DNA of 64,000 nucleotides from Gemmatimonadota bacterium (lineage in GTDB: Bacteria > Gemmatimonadota > Gemmatimonadetes > Longimicrobiales > Gaopeijiaceae), in the NCBI GenBank assembly GCA_022826005.1, contig JAJDVT010000063.1, positions 1 through 64,000 on the forward strand, read 5' to 3'. Every line of letters starts with the position of its first letter. Position 1 is the first letter of the stretch. A model generated the notes under the pieces. It ran no database searches. It was not told the DNA's origin and worked only from the letters and a program-made list of their open reading frames with translations. Below are positions 50,712 through 60,669 of the stretch, piece by piece. The position numbers and the translations under genes are program-made.

Positions 50712-51691
50712 TCACGACCGCCCCTCCCCCCCCGACTTGGCCGATTCGGCCCGGTCCGGCGCCCCGCCGGTCAGCAGGTACAGCACCGCCATCCGCACGG
50801 CGACCCCGTTCGTCACCTGCCTGAGGATCACCGAGTGCGGTCCGTCGGCCACGTCCGAGTCGATCTCGACTCCCCGGTTCATCGGCCCGGGGTGCAGAAC
50901 CAGCAGCTCGCGCGGCGCCCACTCCAGGCGCTCACGGGTCACCCCGAAGACCCGGTTGTACTCGCGCAGCGACGGTACGAACCCGCCCTCCATCCGCTCC
51001 AGCTGCAGACGCAGCACGTTGAGCGCCTCCGCCCACTCGATCGCCTCCTCCACCCGCCCGAAGACCCGCACCCCCAGCTCCTCGATCCCGGCAGGCAGGA
51101 GCGTATGCGGCCCGCACACCGCCACCTCCGCACCCAGCGTCACCAGGCCGAAGATGTTGGACCGGGCCACGCGGGAGTGCAGCACGTCGCCCACGATGCA
51201 TACCTTCAGCCCCTCGAGGCGGCCGAAGTGGTCGCGCAAGGTAAGAATGTCCAGGAGCCCCTGCGTGGGGTGCTCGTGCGCCCCGTCGCCCGCGTTGATC
51301 ACATTCGACGGGATGCGCGAGGCCAGGAACCGCGCGGCCCCGGGGGACCAGTGTCGCATCACCACCATGTCGATCCGCATCGCCTCGAGGTTGCGGGCCG
51401 TGTCCACCAGCGTCTCGCCCTTGGAGACCGACGAGCCCACCGCACCGATGTTCACGGTGTCGGCGGCAAGCCTCTTTTCGGCGAATTCGAAGGAGATCCG
51501 CGTGCGCGTGGAAGCCTCGAAGAAGAGGTTGACGATCGTCTTCCCCCGCAGCACCGGAACCTTCTTGATCCGCCGTTCGGAGATCTCCTTGAAGGGCTCC
51601 GCGGTGTCGAGGATCACCCGGATCTGATCCGCCGTCAGTCCCTCCAGGCCGACCAGGTCCTTGCCCAGCGCCGCTGTCGCCGCGGCCCGGC

Positions 51692-51695
<4 letters not shown>
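50712..51695 (-). CDS. pyrB: Aspartate carbamoyltransferase catalytic chain
   Basis: A 327-residue enzyme forming carbamoyl-aspartate in pyrimidine synthesis. The carbamoyl-phosphate motif [19 protein letters not shown] (about residues 56-74), the [16 protein letters not shown] loop with catalytic Lys, HPTQGLLDI and the [12 protein letters not shown] region are all intact, so it should be active. The N-terminus is about 10 residues longer than in B. subtilis. The start overlaps the pyrR stop (ATGA), and a 58-bp gap separates it from the dihydroorotase homologue. No regulatory pyrI follows. Confidence 0.96.
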
Positions 51696-52261
<566 letters not shown>

Positions 52262-52426
52262 TCCTTCCGGAAGATGCCGGACCCTGCCCGGACCCCGTCG
52301 TCCTGCCCCTGCCCGCCCTCACGCCCGAGAGTAAGGTAATTGCACCCCGGGCGGCCAGCCAACATGATGATGGACGATTCGACGCCGGCCGGGTCCCGGC
52401 CCGCCACACACCGAACAACCGCGCAC

Positions 52427-52439
52427 GGAGCCCCCCCCC
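52427..52439 (+). promoter_or_regulatory. Ribosome site with a nine-C spacer before the antiporter start
   Basis: GGAG (52427-52430) is followed by nine consecutive C (52431-52439) and then ATG. The spacer length equals the homopolymer length, so slippage during replication would shift the Shine-Dalgarno spacing. No such variation can be shown from one sequence. Confidence 0.5.
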
Positions 52440-54413
52440 ATGTCCCGACCAGCCCCCGGCTTGCCAGGCCTGCTCACCTCGCTCCTCCTCCTCGCCGCCC
52501 CGGCCGGGACCCAGGCGCAGGAGGTGGCCGATGCTCCGAAGGTCATCCTCTCGTCGGTCTCCTTCGCCGTTACCGTACAGGGCGCCCCGGAGCTGTCCAC
52601 GCTGGTCGAAATCCGGGACGCCGGGGGCACGCTCCTCGCCTCGGGGCCGGTGGCGGCCGGGGAGGCCCGCGAATTCAGGAACATCACGATCGGCTCGCGG
52701 GACGCCCTGCCGCTGCAGGTCCGCCTGGGCGACACGGTTACCGAACTCTCCCGCCCCTTCGCGCCCGGCTGGGTCTCGATCCTGCCGCCACTCGTCGCGA
52801 TCGTCCTGGCGCTCATCTTCAAGGAGGTGATCACCGCGCTCCTGGCCGGGATATGGCTGGGCGCGCTCGTGGTGGTGGGCTACAACCCGCTCGAAGCCAC
52901 CTGGAGGCTGATCGACCAGTACGTGGTCCCCGCGCTCGGGGATACCGACGGCGGCCACACCCAGATCGTGGTCTTCAGCATCCTTCTGGGAGGGATGGTC
53001 GGCATCATCAGCCGCAACGGGGGCACGAGAGGGGTTGTCCGGGCGGTGGCGCCGCTGGCGCGCAACCGCCGCCGCGGCAAGATCGCCACCGGCCTGGCCG
53101 GCCTCGGGATCTTCTTCGACGACTACGCCAACACGCTGGTCGTCGGCAACACCATGCGTCCCATCACCGACGGCCTGAAGGTGTCGCGCGAGAAGCTCGC
53201 CTACCTGGTGGACTCGACCGCCGCACCGGTCGCGGCGCTGGTCCCCGTCTCGACGTGGGTGGGGTACGAGGTGTCGCTGATCGGCGGCGGCCTCGGGGCC
53301 GCGGCCGGCGAGGCAACCGGTGCCGACCAGGCGTTTCTGGCCGGGCTCAGCCCCTATGCCGTCTTCATCGAGACCATTCCCTACCTCTTCTATCCCCTGC
53401 TCGCCCTCTCCTTCGTCTTTCTGACCTCGTTCATGAACCGGGACTTCGGTCCCATGGCCCGCGCCGAAGCCCGCGCCGCGTCGGGCGGGGGCGTCCTGCG
53501 CCCTGGATCCCGGCCGGCCGCCGAGATTTCGGAGAGCTTCGTGAACGCCAAGGAGGGAGCTCGGGAGCGGTGGTGGAATGCGGGGATTCCGGTCGCGACG
53601 GTGGTCCTGGTCGTGCTGGCGGGACTCTACACGACGGGACGCGCGGCGGCGGGTGCGGATGCATCACTGCGCGACATCTTCGGAGCGGCCGATCCCTTCA
53701 GCACGCTCCTCTGGGGCTCCCTCGCCGGATGCCTGGTCGCGGCGGCGCTGTCGATCTCGCAGCGGCTGCTCGACATGAAGGAATGCATCGACGCCTGGGT
53801 CGGCGGGGTCAAGGCGATGATGATCGCGATGGTGATCCTCACGCTGGCGTGGTCCCTCGGCGCGGTGACCCAGGACGTCGGAACCGCCGGGTACCTCTCG
53901 GGACTGCTCACCAACGTCGAATTCCCGCTGTTCCTCTTCCCGGCGCTGGTCTTCATCACCTCCGGCGCGATGGCCTTCGCGACCGGCACCTCCTGGACCA
54001 CCATGGCGATCATGATCCCGCTGGTGATCCCGCTGACGGTGTCGCTGGCCGGGGGCACCGGCTTCGCGGACGGCTCCGTTTACGGCATCCTCCTCGCGTC
54101 CACCAGCTCGGTGCTGGCCGGCGCGATCTGGGGCGACCACTGCTCCCCCATCTCCGACACCACCGTACTGTCGTCGACCGCGGCCGCCTGCGACCACGTG
54201 GACCACGTTCGCACCCAGCTCCCCTACGCGGTCCTGGTCGGCGTGGTCGGGCTCCTTCTGGGCAGTGTGGGAACCGCCCTCGGACTCCCCACCTGGGTCG
54301 CCCTGCTGGCGGGCGTGGGCGTGCTGGCGCTCTGTCTGAGGACGTTCGGCACTCCCATCGCCGAAGTCGGCGGCCCCGCAGGGAGCTCGCCCGCCGCACA
54401 GGCGGAACCCTGA
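52440..54413 (+). CDS. NhaC-family Na+/H+ antiporter with an exported N-terminal domain
   Basis: A 657-residue membrane protein. A signal-like N-terminus (LLTSLLLLAAPAGTQAQ) leads to a beta-rich domain of about 95 residues, which is unusual for the family. The NhaC-type core follows, with about 11-13 helices: ILPPLVAIVLALIFKEV, the FFDDYANTLVVGNTMRPI motif, DSTAAPVAALVPVSTWVGYE and AGAIWGDHCSPISDTTVLSSTAAACDHVDHV. The conserved Asp, Thr and His in the last two motifs are the likely ion path. It should exchange sodium for protons. It is divergent from pyrR and convergent with tadA. Confidence 0.9.
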   Translation: MSRPAPGLPGLLTSLLLLAAPAGTQAQEVADAPKVILSSVSFAVTVQGAPELSTLVEIRDAGGTLLASGPVAAGEAREFRNITIGSRDALPLQVRLGDTVTELSRPFAPGWVSILPPLVAIVLALIFKEVITALLAGIWLGALVVVGYNPLEATWRLIDQYVVPALGDTDGGHTQIVVFSILLGGMVGIISRNGGTRGVVRAVAPLARNRRRGKIATGLAGLGIFFDDYANTLVVGNTMRPITDGLKVSREKLAYLVDSTAAPVAALVPVSTWVGYEVSLIGGGLGAAAGEATGADQAFLAGLSPYAVFIETIPYLFYPLLALSFVFLTSFMNRDFGPMARAEARAASGGGVLRPGSRPAAEISESFVNAKEGARERWWNAGIPVATVVLVVLAGLYTTGRAAAGADASLRDIFGAADPFSTLLWGSLAGCLVAAALSISQRLLDMKECIDAWVGGVKAMMIAMVILTLAWSLGAVTQDVGTAGYLSGLLTNVEFPLFLFPALVFITSGAMAFATGTSWTTMAIMIPLVIPLTVSLAGGTGFADGSVYGILLASTSSVLAGAIWGDHCSPISDTTVLSSTAAACDHVDHVRTQLPYAVLVGVVGLLLGSVGTALGLPTWVALLAGVGVLALCLRTFGTPIAEVGGPAGSSPAAQAEP

Positions 54414-54426
54414 CGCTACGTCAGGG
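54408..54426. terminator. Bidirectional hairpin between convergent antiporter and tadA genes
   Basis: CCCTGAC (54408-54414), a 5-nt loop GCTAC and GTCAGGG (54420-54426) form a perfect 7-bp stem that contains the stop codons of both genes. There is no T-run. The symmetrical placement over two stop codons supports a shared transcript end. Confidence 0.5.
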
Positions 54427-54927
54427 CCTGCTCCGGCGCGCCCGAAAGAAACGCCGCAGCAGCCTCGACGATTCCTCCGCAAGAACACCGCCCAGCAGCT
54501 CCACCCGGTGGTTCAGCCGCGGGTCCTGCACCAGGTTCTCCAGACTCCCCGCCATCCCTCCGTTGGGGTCGTGCGCGCCGAAGACGAGGCGCGTAATCCG
54601 CGCCAGCACGATGGCGCCCGCGCACTGGGTACACGGCTCGAGGGTGGTGTAGAGGGTACACCCCGAGAGTCTCCAGTCGCCGAGGCGCCGGGCCGCGCCG
54701 CGGATCGCCAGGGACTCGGCGTGGGCGGTCGGATCGCGCCACTCGACCGTGCCGTTATGCGATTCGGCCAGCAGCACGCCATCATGCACGATCACCGCAC
54801 CGACAGGCACCTCGCCCCGCGCTTCGCCGGCCCGGGCCATCTCCAGGGCGCGCGCCATCCAGGCTCGGTCAAGGTCCCGACCCGGCGGCGGACCATTCGC
54901 GGCCTCGCCCCCACGGGTCCCCCCCAC
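54421..54927 (-). CDS. tadA: tRNA adenosine(34) deaminase
   Basis: A 168-residue zinc deaminase converting wobble A to inosine in tRNA-Arg. Zinc ligands and catalytic Glu are H69-A-E71 and P-C99-T-Q-C102. RGEVPVGAVIV and the C-terminal FGAHDPNGGMAGS and VQDPRLNHRVELLGGVL are standard. The GTG at 54927 gives a modest Gly-rich leader. The conserved part starts at residue 22 (AWMARALEMA), so a slightly later start is possible. It lies 14 bp behind the LexA-like gene, probably in one transcript. Confidence 0.95.
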   Translation of the reverse strand: MGGTRGGEAANGPPPGRDLDRAWMARALEMARAGEARGEVPVGAVIVHDGVLLAESHNGTVEWRDPTAHAESLAIRGAARRLGDWRLSGCTLYTTLEPCTQCAGAIVLARITRLVFGAHDPNGGMAGSLENLVQDPRLNHRVELLGGVLAEESSRLLRRFFRARRSRP

Positions 54928-54941
54928 GGGCCGCCAGCGGC

Positions 54942-55670
54942 CTAGTGAGCCGTGACGGGCATCGTGACCGGAAGCGCCCGCATCCGGCGGTACAACCCAG
55001 CCACCCTGCCCACGATCACCGTCCGGGATCCGTCCGCCGCGGCCGGCACCGAAGAATCTCCATCGTCCGAAGCACCGCCCCCGATCGGGTAGAGGTAGAG
55101 GCGCGAACTCCGCTTGCTGAGTTGAAAGTAGTCGGTCGCGCCCCGCACCCGCGCAACGACGATCTCCCCGTCGACCAGCTCATCGGCACGCACCGGCTGG
55201 ATCACCAGGAAATCGCGCTCGCTGATCCCCGCCGGCCCCAGCTGGTCCTCCGGCGCCCGCACCATGAATCCTCCGTTCCGGCTCACGAGCTGCCTGTCGA
55301 GCGCCACGCGGACATCGGCGCGGCCGTCGCCGGACTCCGCCATCGCCTCCTTCAGGCTGCGGAAGCACGGCAGCGACACGGTCTCGGCGTTCAGGTCCAC
55401 CCCGAGGATCCGGATGCCCCGGGATCGGGAGGGGTCCCGTTCGATGAATCCCTTGTCGGCCAGCGCCTGGAGGTACTCGGAAACCGTCTTGGTGCTCTTG
55501 ATGCCGAACCGCCGTCCGATCTCCCGGATCGACGGCTGATAGGTGTTGCTGCGCAGATACGACACCATGAAATCGAGGATCCTCCTCTCGATCTCTGTCA
55601 GGCTCGGTACGATCCTGACTGCGGACGGATCGTTACCGGCGCCGGCGTCGGGTCTGCGGCCTGTCGGCAT
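54942..55670 (-). CDS. LexA-like repressor without the autoprotease dyad
   Basis: A 242-residue protein. The N-terminal domain is a typical LexA winged helix: LTEIERRILDFMVSYLRSNTYQPSIREIGRRFGI (about residues 24-57), then TKTVSEYLQALADKGFIERDPSRSRGIRIL. The C-terminal S24 fold aligns without gaps over both active-site strands, but the catalytic Ser (SM in LexA) is Gln143 (EDQL) and the catalytic Lys is Phe182. The Ala-Gly cleavage site is also absent. It should therefore bind DNA but not self-cleave on RecA. It may be a constitutive or ligand-controlled repressor. The start at 55670 is chosen for the family N-terminus. An upstream in-frame ATG at 55862 exists. Confidence 0.87.
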   Translation of the reverse strand: MPTGRRPDAGAGNDPSAVRIVPSLTEIERRILDFMVSYLRSNTYQPSIREIGRRFGIKSTKTVSEYLQALADKGFIERDPSRSRGIRILGVDLNAETVSLPCFRSLKEAMAESGDGRADVRVALDRQLVSRNGGFMVRAPEDQLGPAGISERDFLVIQPVRADELVDGEIVVARVRGATDYFQLSKRSSRLYLYPIGGGASDDGDSSVPAAADGSRTVIVGRVAGLYRRMRALPVTMPVTAH

Positions 55671-56045
55671 GCGCTTGAACGGGGTGGGCGGAGCGGGGGA
55701 TGGGCCGTGAACGTTAGACGCCCGCAGCCAAACTTGCAACCCTGCGGAGGGTTGAAGGAGGATTGCCGCGCACCGGTGCGAAGAGCACCTTGAGTTGCCT
55801 GTGAACACCATGGGAACACGCTGTGCGGCATCGCCCTCCGGGTGGGCACCGGCTTCCAGCACGAGCTCTTCCTCCCCGGCGGCCGCGAAAGGAGCGGATC
55901 GAGACCGAGCTGGGTGTCGACGCGCTGCCGAGGATCCACGCGGTTATCGACAGGATGGCCGGTCCCAGGCGGTGGGATGAACAGGCTGGTTTACGGGTTG
56001 CGGCTCGTGGCCGAAGAGGACTTGTCGGCGTTCGTCGGTGGGCGG
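55671..56045. other. Non-coding stretch between LexA-like gene and gltX
   Basis: 375 bp without a supportable gene. An imperfect palindrome, CAACCC-N6-GGGTTG (55737-55754), lies about 70 bp upstream of the LexA-like start and could be its own operator. Short open frames on the plus strand (around 55840-56040) look partly protein-like but are interrupted and unmatched, possibly a decayed gene. Confidence 0.4.
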
Positions 56046-57560
56046 CTATGGGTCGTCCTCGATGTGCGCGATCGCCCGCCCCACGCGGCGGAGGGACCGC
56101 TCCCGCCCCAGGATCAGGAGCACGTCGAAGATGCCGGGAGACGCCGGCAGCCCCGTGAGCGCCAACCTCAGCGGCTGAAAGATCTTCCCCGCCCCCACCC
56201 CCCGCTCGGCGGCCAGCCCGCGCAATGCGGCCTCCAACGGCTCCGCCTCCCACGCGGTGCTGGCGAGCCCGTCCAGCACCGCGCGCAACAGCTCTGCCGT
56301 CCCCGCCCGGTCGCGGTACCAGCTCTTCCGCGCGGCCTTGGCATCGTACCCGTCCAGCGGCGCGATGTACGGGCGCGCCAACCGCGCCATCTCGACGAAG
56401 GTGCGGCTTCGGGGCGCCAGCGCGGTGGCCATCCGCTCAAAGGCGGCATCGTCCAGCGGGATGGCGTCCGGGCCCGGCTCCCCGGCCCCCGCACCCCCAC
56501 CACCCTCGCCCGGCCCGACGGCTGCCCGCCCGGCATCGTCCCCCGCCCCCCCAACCCCACCCAACATCCCCCGCAGCATCGCCGCGACCTCCCCCGCCCC
56601 CATCCGCGCGATGTACTGCCCGTTCATCCAGAAGAGCTTGGCGGCGTCGAAGACCGCCCCCTTCTTCAGCACGCGCTCCAGCGAGAACCGCTCGATCAGG
56701 TCGTCGCGCGAAAGCAGCTCCTCGTCGGTCCCGGGCGACCACCCCAGCAGCGCGAGGAAGTTCACCATCGCGTCCGGGAGCACCCCCTCCGCCTCGAACG
56801 CCTCTATCGCCCGCGCGCCGTGGCGCTTCGACAGCCGCTTCCCGTCCGGGCCCAGGATCAACGGCAGGTGGCCAAACGAGGGCACGGGAGCCCCCAGCGC
56901 CTCGTACAGCAGGATCTGCTTCGGGGTGTTGGAGATGTGGTCGTCGCCGCGCACCACATGGGTGATCGCCATCGCCCCGTCGTCCGACACGACCGCCAGG
57001 TTGTAGGTGGGGGTGCCGTCGCTGCGCAGGATCACGAAGTCGTCGATCTCGCCGTTGTCGAAGCCCATGCGGCCGTGCACGAGGTCGTGCCACTCGGTCG
57101 TGCCGGGAGGCACCAGGAAGCGGACCGCGAAGGGCTCTCCCGCCGCGGCGCGGCGGTGGCTCTCCTCCGGCGACACTGCCGCGGCCATCTCCCGCGCCAG
57201 CCGCGCCACCGTGCCCGTCCCCGCAGCGACGGCCGCGTCCCGGGCGCGCTCGAAATCCTCCCGGGCAGTGAAGTCCCGGTACGCGCGCCCCGCATCGAGG
57301 AGCTGTTCGGCGTCACGGCGGTGCCGCGCGAGACCGTCCGCCTGGAAGACCGGCCCCTCGTCCCAGTCGATCCCGAGCCACGACAGCCCGCCCAAGATCG
57401 CGTCCACGTGCTCTGGCCGGCTGCGGTCCCGATCGGTGTCCTCCACGCGCAGCACGAACGCGCCCCCGGCCTGCCGCGCAAGCAGCCAGTTGAAGAGCGC
57501 GGTTCGCGCCCCGCCGACGTGGAGATACCCCGTCGGCGAGGGCGCAAAGCGAAGTCTCAT
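56046..57560 (-). CDS. gltX: Glutamyl-tRNA synthetase
   Basis: A 504-residue class I synthetase. FAPSPTGYLHVGGARTALFNWLLA has the HIGH counterpart HVGG, and KRLSKRHG is KMSKS (about residues 245-252). The anticodon-binding helical domain makes up the C-terminus. A Gly-rich low-complexity insert (about residues 331-364) interrupts it. The family features RFLVPPGTTEWHDLVHG and HVVRGDDHISNTPKQILLYEALG show a standard enzyme. Whether it is discriminating (Glu only) cannot be told, but with glnS in the genome it should be. The gene lies 34 bp after an RND permease gene on the same strand. Confidence 0.96.
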   Translation of the reverse strand: MRLRFAPSPTGYLHVGGARTALFNWLLARQAGGAFVLRVEDTDRDRSRPEHVDAILGGLSWLGIDWDEGPVFQADGLARHRRDAEQLLDAGRAYRDFTAREDFERARDAAVAAGTGTVARLAREMAAAVSPEESHRRAAAGEPFAVRFLVPPGTTEWHDLVHGRMGFDNGEIDDFVILRSDGTPTYNLAVVSDDGAMAITHVVRGDDHISNTPKQILLYEALGAPVPSFGHLPLILGPDGKRLSKRHGARAIEAFEAEGVLPDAMVNFLALLGWSPGTDEELLSRDDLIERFSLERVLKKGAVFDAAKLFWMNGQYIARMGAGEVAAMLRGMLGGVGGAGDDAGRAAVGPGEGGGGAGAGEPGPDAIPLDDAAFERMATALAPRSRTFVEMARLARPYIAPLDGYDAKAARKSWYRDRAGTAELLRAVLDGLASTAWEAEPLEAALRGLAAERGVGAGKIFQPLRLALTGLPASPGIFDVLLILGRERSLRRVGRAIAHIEDDP

Positions 57561-57594
57561 GACTCGGAGCGACGCCTCATCGACCGTCAGACCG

Positions 57595-60500
57595 TCAGGA
57601 CACGGCGGTCGCCACCCGCGCGCGAGAAGCCATCACCTTCTGGATGAGGAAGTACAGCGCGGGCGTCACGGTCAGCACCAGAATCGACGACGACGCCAGT
57701 CCTCCGATCAGCACGAAGGCGAGCGCGTTCCAGATCGTGGCGTTGGCGCTCTCGGTGAAGAGAACCAGCGGCAGCAGGCCCAGGATCGTCGTCGTGGTCG
57801 TCATCAGGATCGGGCGCACCCGTTCCACCGTACCGCGCACCACGGCCGCCTTCATGCCCAGCTTCTCCTGCCAGCGCAGGCGGTTGATGTGGTCGACAAG
57901 GAGGATGGCGTTGTTCACCACTATCCCTCCCATCATGATCACGCCGATGTACGCCTCCCGCGTGAAGGTCGCGTCGGTGTAGATGAAGATCATGAAGACG
58001 CCTATGAGCGCCATCGGTACCGTGAGAAGGACGCAGAGCGGCAGCAGCAACGACTCGAAGAGAGCTGCGGTGAGCATGTAGACGAGCAGGATGGCCGCCC
58101 CCAGCACGAGGTAGATCTGCGCCTGCTCGTCACGGGTCAGTCTAAAGGATTCCCGTTCCCTGACCTCGTACCCGGGCGGCGTCGCTGTTGTCCGGATCGT
58201 GGTTTCCTGCGTGGTGTTGCCCAGCTTGGGAGGACCCCGGAACTCGTACCCAACCGAGCGCGCGTACTGCTGGTTCTCGCGGTGGACCGCGGACAACACG
58301 TCGCGGGGCTCGACGTATACCAGGTTGCCGAGGCGCAGCGGTTCGCCCGACGGGGTGGTGACGAGCCTCTCGGTGAGCTCCACCAGGTCGATCTCCCGGT
58401 TCCCCTCCACCTTGACCTGGAAGCGAACCTCGTCCCCGCCGATCTTGATCTGGGCGTTGCCGGTCTGTCCGCGAACGGCAGCCTGCACTTCTCTCACCAG
58501 CTGCTGGACGGTCAGGTCGTAGTTGGCGAGCACATCCCGCCGGATAACGACACCGAACTCCTTGGCTCTTTCGCGGTCCCGGTAACTCAGGGCGGCGTTC
58601 GTGTTCACGTCGCGCACGCGAGACAGGCGCTCCAGGCGGCTCCCGATGTCCTCCGCGATCTCCTTCACCTTCAGGTATTCGTAGCCCAACACCTGGATCC
58701 GATACTGCGGAGAGTAGCCTCCCCCACCACCGTAGAACGACGGCCCATAGCCGGTAACGCGAACATCCACGCCCGAAAACTGCAGCGAATACGCAAAGAG
58801 CTGGTCCTTGATGCCCACGGGGATCTGCGTGTTCTCGATCGCCTTCGGGAAGGTGACGTGGATGCGGCTCGAAGTCTGGTATCCCTCGGTCACAAAACGC
58901 CGCACCTGCGGCATGGTGCGCAGGCGGTCCTCGAAGAAGCGAGTGAACTCGTCCGTGCGCTCGATGTCCGTGCCGTCGGGAAGGGAGATCGAGATGTTGA
59001 TGTAGGTGTCCTGGCGGCTGCCCCCACCCCAGCGAAAGCCCCGGTCTACGTGCTTGTTGAAGAGGTAGCCGGAGACGCAGAGGGCCACGATGGGGATCGA
59101 CAGCGTGAGCCAGGGCCACCGGAGCGTGCCGGTGACCAGTCCCCGGTAGAACCTCTCGTACAGGGGCGGGCGAGTCTCCCTGGCGGCACCTTCCCGCCGC
59201 GGCAGGATTCTGCCGGCCAGCGCAGGGATGAAGCTGAAGGCGACCAGCAGCGAACCGATCAGGCTGAGTCCCACGGTGATCGCGAGCGGGAGGTAGTAGA
59301 TGCGCTGCTCGTCCTGGAGGTAGACGAAGGGCACCAGCACGATCAGGTTGGTCCCGGTCGCGGCGATGATCGGCAGGACCACGTTGGCCGCGCCCCGGAT
59401 GGTGGCATCCTCGCGCGAGCTGCCCTGCTGCCAGCGCCGGTAGATGTTCTCCAGCACCACGATGGAGTTGTCGACCACCAGGCCGAACCCCATCGCCAGC
59501 CCCATCATGGTGAGCAGGTTGAGCGAAAAGCCCGCGAAATAGATGAAGTTCAGTGCAATGAGCACCGAAAACGCGATGGTCGCAAACACCATCACGGCGG
59601 GCCGGATCGACCTCAGAAAGATGAGCAGGACCGCGAAGATCACCATGGCGGACACGAACACCCGGCTCCGCATGTCCGCCATCTCATCGCGGATGACCTC
59701 GCTCCCGTCCGTGTCCAGGATGAACCTGGTGTTCGGAGGGTTGCGCGCTTCGACCTCCGCCATCCTCGCCTTGACGGCGTCCGCCACCCGCACCGCGTTG
59801 GCGCCGGCCTCCTTCTGAATCGTCAGGCGCACCGCCGGCCGGGCGTTGATCCTGTAGTGGCTGGTGATGTCCTCCCAGGTGTCGCGCACGGTGGCGACAT
59901 TCGAGATGCGGATGACCTTGTTCGGGTCGTTCCTCACGATCGCGTTGCGGACATCCTGCGCCGATGTCGGACGGTTGTGGATGGTCACCGTCCACTCGCT
60001 GTCCCCTTCGCGGACCGCGCCCGCCACCCCGCGGAGGTCGAGCCGGTTCAGCGCATTGCTCACCTCGTCCGCAGACACCCCGAGCCCCGCCGCGGCTTCC
60101 TTGTTGATCTCGACTTCGAGGATCCTGTCCCGCCCTCCGAGCGCGTTGACCACCCCGACACCCTCCAGCCGGCTCAGCTCCGGCACCACCACCTCGTCGA
60201 GGTGCTCGCGCAAGGCTCCCAGGGTCAGTGCCCCGGTAAAGGTATACCTGAGCAGGTTGCCCTGGCGGTACTCCTCCGGAACGTAGTCACTCACCGTCAC
60301 CCGGGCCCCAGGAGGCATTTCCGTGTCCTCGAAGACCTTCAGCCGCTCCGACAGGTCCAGGCGCGCGAAGTCCATGTCGGTGTCGCGGTTGAACTCGGCA
60401 GTGATATCGGCCCGACCCTCGACGGAACGCGAAGTAACCCGCTCCACACCCGCCACGAGCTGGACCGAGGCCTCGACCGGCGAGGTGAGGAACGCTTCCA

Positions 60501-60669
60501 TCGTCTCGGGCGAGGCTCCGCGCCATGTGGCCGCGATGCGCAGTTCCGGCAGCGAGGTATCGGGGTAGCGCTCAATCGGGATGTCCTGCCACGCTCTCAG
60601 TCCGAGGAGCGCGACAACGATGTAGCCCATCGCGGCGGCGACCGGCCGGCGGTAGCTGGTCTTGATCAT
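57595..60669 (-). CDS. RND-family efflux permease (second of an adjacent pair)
   Basis: A 1024-residue inner-membrane exporter of standard length. The start at 60669 (MIKTSYRRPVAAAMGYIVVALLGL) overlaps the stop of the upstream permease gene by ATGA. The first helix is followed by LPELRIAATWRGASPETMEAFLTSPVE. The TM4 motif is GFGLVVDNSIVVLENIYR, with Asp for proton relay, and TM10 has GGIVVNNAILLVDHIN. A Gly-rich loop (SFYGGGGGYSP) occurs in the second porter domain. With the neighbouring permease it may form a heteromeric pump, as MdtB and MdtC do. The adaptor is not in the window. Confidence 0.93.
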   Translation of the reverse strand: MIKTSYRRPVAAAMGYIVVALLGLRAWQDIPIERYPDTSLPELRIAATWRGASPETMEAFLTSPVEASVQLVAGVERVTSRSVEGRADITAEFNRDTDMDFARLDLSERLKVFEDTEMPPGARVTVSDYVPEEYRQGNLLRYTFTGALTLGALREHLDEVVVPELSRLEGVGVVNALGGRDRILEVEINKEAAAGLGVSADEVSNALNRLDLRGVAGAVREGDSEWTVTIHNRPTSAQDVRNAIVRNDPNKVIRISNVATVRDTWEDITSHYRINARPAVRLTIQKEAGANAVRVADAVKARMAEVEARNPPNTRFILDTDGSEVIRDEMADMRSRVFVSAMVIFAVLLIFLRSIRPAVMVFATIAFSVLIALNFIYFAGFSLNLLTMMGLAMGFGLVVDNSIVVLENIYRRWQQGSSREDATIRGAANVVLPIIAATGTNLIVLVPFVYLQDEQRIYYLPLAITVGLSLIGSLLVAFSFIPALAGRILPRREGAARETRPPLYERFYRGLVTGTLRWPWLTLSIPIVALCVSGYLFNKHVDRGFRWGGGSRQDTYINISISLPDGTDIERTDEFTRFFEDRLRTMPQVRRFVTEGYQTSSRIHVTFPKAIENTQIPVGIKDQLFAYSLQFSGVDVRVTGYGPSFYGGGGGYSPQYRIQVLGYEYLKVKEIAEDIGSRLERLSRVRDVNTNAALSYRDRERAKEFGVVIRRDVLANYDLTVQQLVREVQAAVRGQTGNAQIKIGGDEVRFQVKVEGNREIDLVELTERLVTTPSGEPLRLGNLVYVEPRDVLSAVHRENQQYARSVGYEFRGPPKLGNTTQETTIRTTATPPGYEVRERESFRLTRDEQAQIYLVLGAAILLVYMLTAALFESLLLPLCVLLTVPMALIGVFMIFIYTDATFTREAYIGVIMMGGIVVNNAILLVDHINRLRWQEKLGMKAAVVRGTVERVRPILMTTTTTILGLLPLVLFTESANATIWNALAFVLIGGLASSSILVLTVTPALYFLIQKVMASRARVATAVS

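Noticed and set aside
52262-52439. PyrR-type attenuator in the pyrR leader
   Set aside because: No convincing anti-antiterminator or terminator pair could be read. Short G+C-rich inverted stretches are expected by chance here.
55790-55815. GAACAC repeats upstream of the LexA-like gene as an SOS box
   Set aside because: The two copies are in direct, not inverted, orientation and match no known LexA box.
55840-56045. A decayed gene in the gap before gltX
   Set aside because: Short segments in two frames look protein-like, but I could not match them to a family, so no pseudogene is called.
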